From positions 1 through 9,753 of the forward strand of contig CALGOD010000256.1 in assembly GCA_937957845.1 (NCBI GenBank): DNA of 9,753 bases, given 5' to 3'. The notes beneath the pieces are model-generated. The model did no database searches. It was not told the DNA's origin and worked only from the letters and a program-made list of their open reading frames with translations. A program made the position numbers and the translations under genes. Origin of the DNA: an uncultured Nocardiopsis sp. (GTDB taxonomy: Bacteria > Actinomycetota > Actinomycetes > Streptosporangiales > Streptosporangiaceae). Below, piece by piece: positions 1-6,014 of this stretch. How positions within the stretch are numbered: position 1 is the first letter of the stretch; each line of letters opens with the position of its first letter.

Positions 1-27
1 TGGAACGGGACACGGCCGCCGAACCGC

Positions 28-801
28 TCAGAGGGCGGCGACGGTCAAGGCGGCGCCCGTCACCGCGCACACCACGAAGGCGGTGGCGACCATCAGGGCC
101 TCCCGTCGACGAGGCGGAACACGCGTCGGCCGGTCGCCGACGCCATGTTCGATGCCGAGGGTCCCTCCCTCGGGCGCGGTCAGGACGACCTGACCGTCAC
201 GCACCCGGACCTGGCCGGTGACGCGTACCCGCGAACCGGGGCGAAGGACCCATTCGCGGTATTCGAACTCGATGGTCTCCCCGCGGAAGACACCCGAGAT
301 CCGCCCTCTCACGCGCGGCAGCAGATCGTCGGCCGGGGAGGCCACACCCGGTTGTGGTCGCCCCACCAGACGCTTCAGGCACAGCTCGGCGCCCCGGGGG
401 CGGGTACCGCGCGGATCCACCAGGATCCGTTCGGTGTCGGCCTGGCCGCCCTCCGCCACGAGCCCGAAGAGATCCTCGGAGTCGTAGTCGGCGATGGAGT
501 CACAGACCCGTTCTCGGGACCCGCCCTCTCTCGGCTCACGGTCGAGCGACCAGTAGTGGCGCAGCACCTCGTGGCCGTGCCAGACGCACTCCACTCCGGC
601 CAGACCGGAGACGACGGGACCGTCGGGGCCGGGGACCGCCTCACCGGTGAGCGTGACGCGCTGCCCCTCCATGTCGGCCAGCGCTCCCGGGCGCAGTCTG
701 GTCAGGTCACGCTGGCGCAGCCAGCGGCGGAGGGCGAGCACGGTCAGAGGAAGCAGGACCGCGGCGACCACGAGCAGCACCGAACCGATCACCAGTAACA
801 C
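28..801 (-). CDS. GIDE-domain two-helix membrane protein
   Basis: The predicted product has 257 residues. A hydrophobic helix lies at about residues 1-24, a soluble domain at 35-225, and a second helix at 236-256 near the C-terminus. The soluble part resembles the GIDE domain of the eukaryotic MULAN-type proteins: an SGLAGVECVW segment (66-74), then ERILVDP (124-130), then a basic/beta segment ending EYREWVLRPGSRVRVTG (180-196). There is no RING finger, so ligase activity is not implied, and the function of bacterial GIDE proteins is not established. I chose the GTG at 801 because AAGGGG lies six bases upstream of it. The frame stays open to an ATG at 984, but that extension is basic, low-complexity and runs almost to the divergent gene at 1011. 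The gene appears to be transcribed alone. The CDS is secure; the domain call is moderately secure. Confidence 0.85.
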   Translation of the reverse strand: MLLVIGSVLLVVAAVLLPLTVLALRRWLRQRDLTRLRPGALADMEGQRVTLTGEAVPGPDGPVVSGLAGVECVWHGHEVLRHYWSLDREPREGGSRERVCDSIADYDSEDLFGLVAEGGQADTERILVDPRGTRPRGAELCLKRLVGRPQPGVASPADDLLPRVRGRISGVFRGETIEFEYREWVLRPGSRVRVTGQVRVRDGQVVLTAPEGGTLGIEHGVGDRPTRVPPRRREALMVATAFVVCAVTGAALTVAAL

Positions 802-997
802 AGGCCGCCCCTTGGGAAAAGTGTGTGAGGTTTTGCCGCGACGGTCGGCTTGACGCCCCGTGGCCATACCGCGCTGTTGACCATCTTTACCAGTTCTCCG
901 GGAAAGCGGGGCCAATTGGGCATGTCCAGACGGAGGACCTCGGGTGGCGGTCGCCACGTGTGTCCCTTCGACGGTCACCGACACCCTCCGCCGCCGC

Positions 998-1010
998 TAC
1001 TCTCAGGTTC
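998..1010 (+). promoter_or_regulatory. -10 element of a leaderless promoter for the nitrobindin-like gene
   Basis: TACTCT at 998-1003 fits the actinobacterial TANNNT -10 pattern. It is followed by exactly seven bases and then the ATG at 1011, so transcription would begin at or next to the start codon. No Shine-Dalgarno sequence is visible before the ATG. No good -35 element is seen at normal spacing. The same arrangement occurs before the gene at 1868. Confidence 0.6.
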
Positions 1011-1550
1011 ATGGACGCTGAGATACACCCCGATCTGGCGAAACTGTCCTTCCTTCTCGGCCGCTGGGAGGGCGTGGGAGTCGCCGGTTACGCCGACGTA
1101 GAGGAGTTCCAGTTCGGCCAGGAACTCGAATTCGCCCCTCGGGCGGGGCTGCCCTACCTGACCTTCACGAGCCGGGCCTGGCGGATGACCCCGGACGGAG
1201 AACCGGGGGAACTGGTCACCGAGGAGTCCGGGTACTGGCGCCTGCGCCCCGAGCCCACCTCCGAGGAGAGGGAGCACGACGACACGGTCGTCCACCTGGA
1301 GGCGCTGATCGCGCACCCCGAGGGCTTCACCGAGGTGTATCTGGGCAACGTGTTCGCCAACCGGGTGGAGATGTCCACCGACGCGGTGCTGCACACCGAG
1401 ACCGGGATCGACGCGAGCGCCTCACACCGCCTGTACGGCCTGTTCGGCGACAACCGGGAGACACTGGGATACGCCTGGGACCTGGCCGCCCGCGGCCACA
1501 AGCTGCGCCCGTACATGTCCGCACAGCTCAAGCGGGTCGGCTCGAAGTAG
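1011..1550 (+). CDS. Nitrobindin-like beta-barrel protein lacking the heme-ligand His (FABP-like, UPF0678/THAP4 C-terminal family)
   Basis: The product has 179 residues, normal for the family. The signature GxWxGxG appears as GRWEGVG at residues 17-23, after the usual HPDLAKLSFLLG lead-in. The C-terminal strand reads LRPYMSAQLKR at 165-175. In canonical nitrobindins (ferric heme, peroxynitrite isomerisation) this segment carries the proximal heme-binding His, in the form PHLxAxLxR. Here the aligned residue is Tyr168. This matches the described subgroup of ferric nitrobindin-like proteins that lack the ligand, so heme binding by the usual geometry is doubtful. The protein should be cytosolic; no signal peptide or membrane segment is present. 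The ATG at 1011 was chosen because family homology begins there and a leaderless -10 box sits seven bases upstream. The frame is open upstream to 825, but that part is not protein-like. Confidence 0.9.
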   Translation: MDAEIHPDLAKLSFLLGRWEGVGVAGYADVEEFQFGQELEFAPRAGLPYLTFTSRAWRMTPDGEPGELVTEESGYWRLRPEPTSEEREHDDTVVHLEALIAHPEGFTEVYLGNVFANRVEMSTDAVLHTETGIDASASHRLYGLFGDNRETLGYAWDLAARGHKLRPYMSAQLKRVGSK

Positions 1551-1570
1551 AGGCCCGCATGGGTAGGGCA

Positions 1571-1633
1571 GACCCCGGGCTCTCTCCCGCCGTGGTGGCG
1601 GGGCTGGTCGGACGAAGCCAGCAGCCCGGGGTC
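1571..1633. terminator. Three-way-junction inverted repeat, possible bidirectional terminator or structured RNA
   Basis: The outer arms GACCCCGGGCT (1571-1581) and AGCCCGGGGTC (1623-1633) are a perfect 11-bp inverted repeat. Inside are CCCGCC/GGCGGG (1586-1591 with 1597-1602, five-base loop) and GCTGG/CCAGC (1603-1607 with 1618-1622, ten-base loop). The second inner stem abuts both the first inner stem and the outer stem with no unpaired bases, and CTCT joins the outer stem to the first. It begins 20 bases after the nitrobindin-like stop codon, so termination is the simplest role. There is no T-tract on either side. Confidence 0.55.
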
Positions 1634-1688
1634 CGGGTGTCCGTTCGGGATTCGCTGCGAACGACGTCGCGCGAACGCGAGCGTCGTC

Positions 1689-1727
1689 CTAGCGGACGGC
1701 CACCTCGCCAGTCCTGAGATCGAACAT
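1689..1727 (-). CDS. Candidate 12-residue small ORF with near-perfect Shine-Dalgarno
   Basis: The ATG at 1727 opens MFDLRTGEVAVR and then TAG. Upstream, the minus strand carries GAAAGGAGGTG (plus coordinates 1737-1747), an 11-base perfect complement to the 3' tail of 16S rRNA, with 11 bases between AGGAGG and the ATG. A promoter-like element lies a further 14 bases upstream (1761-1790). One base after the stop, a hairpin begins, and the three-way junction follows. No minus-strand gene lies downstream before the convergent nitrobindin-like gene, so a classical leader-peptide attenuator has no obvious target here. I do not recognise the peptide. It may be a genuine small protein, a leader on a small RNA, or a fortuitous ORF. 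The evidence is the translation signals alone. Confidence 0.35.
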   Translation of the reverse strand: MFDLRTGEVAVR

Positions 1728-1760
1728 CTTCCGGACCACCTCCTTTCCTGCGTGCCACCG

Positions 1761-1790
1761 ACAGTACGTCCCGTCTCCCGGTCGGGGCAA
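1761..1790 (-). promoter_or_regulatory. Candidate minus-strand promoter for the 12-codon ORF
   Basis: On the minus strand, TTGCCC (plus 1785-1790) is followed by an 18-base spacer and TACTGT (plus 1761-1766). An A-rich run, GAAAAAACAT, lies directly upstream of the -35 (plus 1791-1800) and resembles an UP element. The predicted start point is near 1754, giving a leader of about 27 bases. A 7-bp inverted repeat, CCGACAG (1758-1764) and CTGTCGG (1800-1806), flanks the promoter and could be an operator or chance. Confidence 0.4.
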
Positions 1791-1831
1791 ATGTTTTTTC
1801 TGTCGGAGAAGCCACAGGTCGGAGCCGGATT

Positions 1832-1860
1832 TTCGACCTCCGAGGGGTGGCGACTACTCT
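1832..1860 (+). promoter_or_regulatory. Leaderless promoter of the ygfZ-like gene
   Basis: TTCGAC (1832-1837), a 17-base spacer and TACTCT (1855-1860) are followed by seven bases and the ATG at 1868. Transcription would start at or next to the ATG. No Shine-Dalgarno sequence is present. The -10 hexamer and its distance to the ATG are identical to those at 998-1010. Confidence 0.6.
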
Positions 1861-1867
1861 CGGCGGT

Positions 1868-2890
1868 ATGACTTCGCCGCTGTTGACCACACCGGGCGCC
1901 GTGAGCGCCGAGTCGCCGGACTCCGCGATCGCCGCGCACTACGGGGATCCCTCCCACGAGGGCCGTGCCATCGAACGTTCGAGCGCCTGGGTCGACCGGA
2001 GCAACCGGGACGTGGTGCGGGTCGTGGGACCCGATCGTCTGAGTTGGCTGAACGACCTCACCAGCCAGCTGATGCTGGGGCTGGCACCGGGCACGGCCAC
2101 CGAATCGCTGGTCCTGGACAACCGGGGACATCTACGGCACCACCTGTCCCTGATGGACGACGGCGAGGCCACCTGGATGCACACCGAACCCGGGGGCGGC
2201 CCGGAACTCGCGAAGTTCCTCGACTCGATGCGGTTCATGCTGCGCGTGGAGGTCGAGGACCTGAGCGAGGACCGCGCCGTGCTGACCGTGCTCGGTCCCG
2301 ACCGTGCCAAGGTGATCGCCGCCGCCTCACTCGATGACGTGCCGATCCGCGCCGCGGAGGGGGAGAGCGACCTGTTCCTGCCCTCCGACCGGCTTACGGA
2401 GGCCGCCAGGGCGCTCACGGACGCCGGGGCGCGTCCGGCCGGTATGTGGGCCTATGAGGCGCACCGGATCGCGGAGCACCGGGTACGGGCCGGGCTGGAC
2501 ACCGACGAGCGCACGATTCCACACGAGGTGGACTGGGTGGGTCGGGCGGTGCATCTGGAGAAGGGCTGCTATCCGGGGCAGGAGACGGTGGCCCGTGTGC
2601 ACAACCTCGGCCGTCCGCCGCGCCGTCTGGTGATGCTGCACCTGGACGGCACCGTCGAACGACTGCCCGAGGTGGGAGCGGCGATCGAGTTGGAGGGGCG
2701 CACCGTGGGCCGGGTGGGAACGTCGGCCCGCCACCACGAACTGGGCCCGATCGCTCTGGGCGTGATCAGGCGCACCTCCCCGACGGACAGCGACCTGGTG
2801 GTGGACGGCATCCCGGCCGGCCAGGAGGTCGTCGTGGACCCCGACACGGGCGCCAACGCCAACATCACCCTGCGCCGCCGTCCTCGCTGA
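1868..2890 (+). CDS. ygfZ: YgfZ/GcvT-domain folate-binding protein
   Basis: The product has 340 residues and is related to the T-protein of the glycine cleavage system. The YgfZ/COG0354 signature K-G-C-Y-x-G-Q-E is present as KGCYPGQE at residues 232-239, including Cys234. The GcvT-like N-terminal fold covers roughly 35-250, and a C-terminal beta-barrel segment covers about 255-337 (RRLVMLHLDG to the end). YgfZ proteins bind tetrahydrofolate and support assembly or repair of certain Fe-S enzymes in the cytoplasm; that role is carried over from characterised relatives. The ATG at 1868 was chosen because a -10 box lies exactly seven bases upstream and homology starts soon after. A frame extension to 1847 adds seven residues and would run through the promoter. 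The gene ends at a strong shared terminator before a convergent gene. Confidence 0.93.
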   Translation: MTSPLLTTPGAVSAESPDSAIAAHYGDPSHEGRAIERSSAWVDRSNRDVVRVVGPDRLSWLNDLTSQLMLGLAPGTATESLVLDNRGHLRHHLSLMDDGEATWMHTEPGGGPELAKFLDSMRFMLRVEVEDLSEDRAVLTVLGPDRAKVIAAASLDDVPIRAAEGESDLFLPSDRLTEAARALTDAGARPAGMWAYEAHRIAEHRVRAGLDTDERTIPHEVDWVGRAVHLEKGCYPGQETVARVHNLGRPPRRLVMLHLDGTVERLPEVGAAIELEGRTVGRVGTSARHHELGPIALGVIRRTSPTDSDLVVDGIPAGQEVVVDPDTGANANITLRRRPR

Positions 2891-2930
2891 CGCGGTCCGG
2901 CTCTTTCGGGGAACCGCGGAGAACGCCACG

Positions 2931-2965
2931 GAGGGGTCCGTCCGGTGTGCCCGGGCGGACCCCTC
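2931..2965. terminator. Bidirectional hairpin terminator between convergent genes
   Basis: GAGGGGTCCGTCCGG (2931-2945) pairs with CCGGGCGGACCCCTC (2951-2965) across the loop TGTGC. The stem has 15 positions with one internal G-T pair, which is a G-U wobble in the plus-strand RNA. It lies 40 bases after the ygfZ stop and 12 bases after the oxidoreductase stop on the opposite strand. It has no T-tract, as is common in high-GC actinobacteria. Confidence 0.85.
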
Positions 2966-2977
2966 ACGCGTGGACGC

Positions 2978-3898
2978 TCAGACCGTGAGGACGATCTTGC
3001 CCCGGGTACGGCCGCTCTGGCTCAGGCGCCAGGCCTCGGCCGCCTCGGCCAACGGGAACTCGCGCTCCACGTGGACGCTGAGCCGACCCTCGTCCGCCAT
3101 CCGGGCCAGTTCGGCGAGGTCGGCGCTGTCCGGGCGCACCCACAGCCAGTGGCCGCCCGCCTCCTGGATGTCGGGGTCGGCGATGGACACGATCCTGTCG
3201 GTGCCGCCGACCAGTTCCCGCGACGTCTCGGCCACTCCCCCTCCGACGAAGTCGAGTACCGCGTCGACACCGTCCGGGGCCAAGGCCCGGACGCGTTCGT
3301 TGAGCCCGTCCCCGTAGACCACGGGCTCGGCGCCCAGGGAACGCAGGAAGTCGTGGTTGCGTTCGCTTGCGGTGCCGATGACGCGTGCTCCCAGGGCGGC
3401 GGCGATCTGGACGCCGAACGACCCGACCCCGCCCGCCGCGGCGTGGACCAGCACCGTGTCACCGGAGCCGACGCGCGCCCTCCTGACGGACTGGTGGGCG
3501 GTGAGCCCGGCGAGAGGCACACCCGCGGCCTCCCGCCAGTCCAGCGACTCCGGTTTGGGGGCGAGCATGCGCACGTTGGCCGAGACCAGCTCGGCGTAGG
3601 TTCCGTTCTTGGCCCAGTCCTTGCGCAGGTACCCGTAGACCTTGTCGCCGACCCGGTACTCGTGCGCGTCCGGCCCGACGGCCTCGACCACACCGGCGAC
3701 GTCCCAGCCGGGGATGAGCGGGAAGTCCGCCTCCATGATCGCGTCGAGCCCTCCGGCGGCGAGTTTCCAGTCCACCGGGTTGACCCCCGCGGCCTTCACC
3801 CTGATGAGCACCTCGCTGGGAGCGACCTTGGGGTCGGGAAGCTCCACCAGGGCCAGGTCGTCGGCGGTTCCGTACTGTTTCAGTGCCATTGCCTTCAT
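2978..3898 (-). CDS. Zinc-independent MDR-family NADPH-dependent oxidoreductase (quinone reductase-like)
   Basis: The product has 306 residues, typical for COG0604-type enzymes. An N-terminal GroES-like domain (about 27-115) includes PGWDVAGVVEAVG (63-75) and GDKVYGY (84-90). A Rossmann domain follows with the nucleotide-binding motif AAAGGVGSFG (153-162) and a family-typical end, GKIVLTV. The catalytic and structural zinc cysteines of alcohol dehydrogenases are absent. The expected activity is NAD(P)H-dependent reduction of quinones or activated alkenes in the cytoplasm; the substrate cannot be read from sequence. I chose ATG 3898 (MKAMALKQYG) because MKA-type starts are normal for the family. 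ATG 3889 is a possible alternative, though its only purine-rich stretch is too close. A frame extension to 4096 would run through the gatD terminator. The gene lies between two terminators, so it is probably monocistronic. Confidence 0.92.
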   Translation of the reverse strand: MKAMALKQYGTADDLALVELPDPKVAPSEVLIRVKAAGVNPVDWKLAAGGLDAIMEADFPLIPGWDVAGVVEAVGPDAHEYRVGDKVYGYLRKDWAKNGTYAELVSANVRMLAPKPESLDWREAAGVPLAGLTAHQSVRRARVGSGDTVLVHAAAGGVGSFGVQIAAALGARVIGTASERNHDFLRSLGAEPVVYGDGLNERVRALAPDGVDAVLDFVGGGVAETSRELVGGTDRIVSIADPDIQEAGGHWLWVRPDSADLAELARMADEGRLSVHVEREFPLAEAAEAWRLSQSGRTRGKIVLTV

Positions 3899-3961
3899 GT
3901 ACAGAGCAGCGGTGGGAGCGGGACGCCCATTCCGTGACACGCCGAGCCGTACCGCAAAGAC

Positions 3962-3990
3962 GGGGCCGGCGGGACGTGCCCGCCGGCCCC
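3962..3990 (-). terminator. Hairpin terminator after gatD
   Basis: GGGGCCGGCGGG (3962-3973) and CCCGCCGGCCCC (3979-3990) form a perfect 12-bp stem with a five-base loop. On the minus strand it begins 21 bases after the gatD stop and is followed by GTCTTT. It separates the murT-gatD operon from the oxidoreductase gene. Confidence 0.85.
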
Positions 3991-4011
3991 TCAGGGTGAC
4001 CGTCGTTCCGC

Positions 4012-4722
4012 TCAGCGCAGGGCGGCGGCGAGGCGCTCCTCGTGCAGGCGCTCGCCCCAGGCCGGGGGGAGCGGTGCGAGCCCGCCCACGCGCCAACGCA
4101 GCAGCAGGTCCGCCAGCTGCGGGTTGCGGGGCAGGGCCGGCCCGTGCAGGTAGGTGCCCAGCACCTGCCCCTGGTAGGCGCCCTCGGTGCGCTCGTCGTT
4201 GCCGATACCGTGCACGAGGGTGGAGAACGGCTTGGCCGACGGGCCGATACGCGTACGGCCCTGGTGGTACTCGAAGCCGGTGATCCTTCCCACTCCCAGG
4301 GAAGGGTCCACGTCCGCGACGACCTCGCCGACCGCGCGCGCCTGGCCCCGGCCGCTGCGGATGTCGAGGATGCCCACACCGGGAAGCGGGTTGGCCTCGT
4401 CGTCACCGTAGGACTCGCCGATGATCTGGTATCCGGCGCACACCGCGAAGACGCAGGCTCCCCGGGCGGCGGCGCGGGCCAGTCCGCCGTCGGCGCGCAG
4501 ACGTTCGGCGGCCAGGATCTGCGGGCGGTCCTCACCGCCGCCGAGCAGGTAGATGTCGCCCTGTTCCGGCGCGGGGTCGGGGGAGTGGACGTGCACGACC
4601 TCGGTGGAGATGCCGCGTAGCTCGGCACGGCGCTTGAGGATCAGGACGTTGCCCCGGTCCCCGTAGGTGCTCAACAGGTCGGGGTAGATCCACACGATTC
4701 GCAGGGTGCTGGTGTTCGTCAT
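4012..4722 (-). CDS. gatD: Lipid II isoglutaminyl synthase, glutamine amidotransferase subunit GatD
   Basis: The product has 236 residues. GatD hydrolyses glutamine and passes ammonia to MurT, which amidates the D-isoglutamate of lipid II to D-isoglutamine. The class I amidotransferase core is visible: LLGGGEDRPQ (59-68), the nucleophile Cys95 in FAVCAGYQIIG (92-102), and the catalytic His193 in GTYLHGP (189-195). No glutamate completes the triad inside this subunit; in characterised MurT/GatD complexes MurT supplies an aspartate. The ATG at 4722 lies eight bases after the murT stop, and the Shine-Dalgarno GGGAGA overlaps that stop codon, which implies coupled translation. A frame extension to 5061 is rejected because it lies inside murT. 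A strong terminator follows. The pair is conserved in actinobacteria and Gram-positive cocci. Confidence 0.96.
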   Translation of the reverse strand: MTNTSTLRIVWIYPDLLSTYGDRGNVLILKRRAELRGISTEVVHVHSPDPAPEQGDIYLLGGGEDRPQILAAERLRADGGLARAAARGACVFAVCAGYQIIGESYGDDEANPLPGVGILDIRSGRGQARAVGEVVADVDPSLGVGRITGFEYHQGRTRIGPSAKPFSTLVHGIGNDERTEGAYQGQVLGTYLHGPALPRNPQLADLLLRWRVGGLAPLPPAWGERLHEERLAAALR

Positions 4723-4730
4723 GGTTCTCC

Positions 4731-5987
4731 CTACTGAACGCGGCCGTAGGCCGTGCGGATCTGCTGGAAGGCGGTGTAGTTGGCGATGAGGTCCACCTTG
4801 GTGATGTCGGGCTGCTCCGCCTTGATGCGGTTCAGGGCCTCGTCCACCCTGTCGGCGACCTCGAACTCGACGTCGTCGGTCTCCAGGCGCAGTGCGAGGT
4901 CGGTGCGACGCTCGCCCATGACGAAGACGCGACGGCCGCGCAGCACGGTGTAGTCCACGTCCCACAGCCAGGAGGTGTCCTTGCCGTCGGGGACCTGCGC
5001 GTTGACCGCCAGGATCACCGGTGTGCGAGGCGGGTCCAGGACCGCGAAGGACTCCAGCCACCCGGCCGGGTTCTTGGCCAGGAGCAGACGCACCTCGACC
5101 CCCATGGTCACCACGGAGGTGTAGCGGCCGGCGACCGAGGTGATCTCCCGCAGCCGTTCGACGGTGCGCTCGGGGTGCATGCCGTACCCCGCGGCGGTCG
5201 CGGCGGCGATCGCGGCGTTGGACCTGTTGGCGTCACCGGGCAGGTTGAGCCGCAGCTTGACGCGCTGACCCTCCGGGGTGACCAGGACGTCGGAGTCGTT
5301 GTCCACCGCCCATGTGGTCTTGGGCCGCGCCAGGCCGCACTCGGGGCACTCCCAGTACGGGTCCACGTCGCGCTTGAGGTGGCCTCCGCACTCGGGGCAG
5401 CACCAGGAGTCCTCCTTCCAGCGCTGACCGGCGGAGACCCACGTGGCGCTGGGCGCACCCAGGCCCGCCCAGGCCACGAGCGGGTCGTCGGCGTTGGCGA
5501 TGACGTGTGTGCTGCTCTTTCCCAGGGCCATGCGCCACTTCTTGGCGAGCAGGTTGATCTCCGAGGCACGGTCCATCTGGTCTCGGCTCAGGTTCATCAG
5601 CACCACGAACGCGGGCTGGGTGGCGAGCAGCACCTGTGGGAGGTACTTCTCGTCGACCTCCAGCACCCCGTTGACGGCCGACCGGTTGTCGGACAGCGCC
5701 GTGATGTGGCCGGTGGGCATGTTCGCGCCGTGCTCGTTGGTGGCCACGTCGCCGAACTCGCGCAGGGCCTGCGCGATGAGCCTGGTGGTGGTGGTCTTGC
5801 CGTTGGTCGCGCTGACCAGGGCGATCCTGCGCCCTCGGGCGAGCTTGGCGAGCAGGTCGGGTTCGACCTTGAGCGCCACCCGGCCTCCGATCACGGAACC
5901 GTCTCCCCGTCCGGTGGCACGGGACAGGCTGGCTGCGCTCCTTCCCAGAACTGAGGCCAGTTGGGCGCGCAAGGGAAGCTCGCTCAT
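4731..5987 (-). CDS. murT: Lipid II isoglutaminyl synthase, Mur ligase-like subunit MurT
   Basis: The product has 418 residues. MurT activates the lipid II D-glutamate alpha-carboxylate with ATP and accepts ammonia from GatD. The Mur ligase P-loop is SATNGKTTTT (59-68). GVLEVDEKYLP (107-117) and LMNLSRDQMDR (130-140) are typical family motifs. A Cys4-type zinc ribbon is inserted at Cys196/197, Cys200, Cys214 and Cys217. The C-terminal DUF1727 region includes DTSWLWDVDY (337-346), whose aspartates include the likely partner of the GatD Cys-His pair. The ATG at 5987 is preceded by GGAGAG at 11 bases. The gene begins 27 bases after the membrane-protein stop (6015-6017), so cotranscription is possible, and it is followed at eight bases by gatD. 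The enzyme acts at the inner face of the membrane. Confidence 0.96.
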   Translation of the reverse strand: MSELPLRAQLASVLGRSAASLSRATGRGDGSVIGGRVALKVEPDLLAKLARGRRIALVSATNGKTTTTRLIAQALREFGDVATNEHGANMPTGHITALSDNRSAVNGVLEVDEKYLPQVLLATQPAFVVLMNLSRDQMDRASEINLLAKKWRMALGKSSTHVIANADDPLVAWAGLGAPSATWVSAGQRWKEDSWCCPECGGHLKRDVDPYWECPECGLARPKTTWAVDNDSDVLVTPEGQRVKLRLNLPGDANRSNAAIAAATAAGYGMHPERTVERLREITSVAGRYTSVVTMGVEVRLLLAKNPAGWLESFAVLDPPRTPVILAVNAQVPDGKDTSWLWDVDYTVLRGRRVFVMGERRTDLALRLETDDVEFEVADRVDEALNRIKAEQPDITKVDLIANYTAFQQIRTAYGRVQ

Positions 5988-6014
5988 CTACTCTTACTCT
6001 CCAGAGTTACCGGA

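Larger units (their letters stand above)
1551..1867. other. 317-bp intergenic region with structured RNA signals
   Basis: No plausible conventional-length gene is found between the nitrobindin-like gene and the ygfZ-like gene. The stretch holds a three-way-junction inverted repeat (1571-1633), a hairpin with one bulge (arms ACGACGTCGC and GCGAGCGTCGT near 1660-1690), a minus-strand 12-codon ORF (1689-1727) with a strong ribosome binding site, a minus-strand promoter-like element (1761-1790), and the ygfZ promoter (1832-1860). The longer frames that cross it have no family-like sequence and run antisense into neighbouring genes. Confidence 0.8.

Noticed and set aside
1737..1747. Plus-strand CACCTCCTTTC, identical to the 16S rRNA 3' tail, as a possible anti-SD decoy RNA or rRNA fragment
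   Set aside because: The identity is only 11 bases with no flanking 16S similarity. It is better explained as the complement of a strong minus-strand Shine-Dalgarno.
1793..1799. T-run on the plus strand as a Rho-independent terminator tail
   Set aside because: The stem before it (CCCG/CGGG) is only about four base pairs and is separated from the T-run by several bases. The run fits better as an A-rich element upstream of the minus-strand promoter.
1154..2131. A 325-codon minus-strand frame spanning the 1551-1867 gap
   Set aside because: It is antisense to both the nitrobindin-like and ygfZ-like genes, has no family-like sequence and no suitable ribosome binding site.
2945..3937. A 330-codon open frame on the plus strand
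   Set aside because: It lies opposite the MDR oxidoreductase, whose domains and motifs are clear, and begins inside the terminator hairpin. It has no recognisable domain.
5996..6007. Small inverted repeat ACTCT-CC-AGAGT at the murT ribosome binding site
   Set aside because: A two-base loop cannot form a stable hairpin and the arms are only five bases, so a regulatory reading is not supported.
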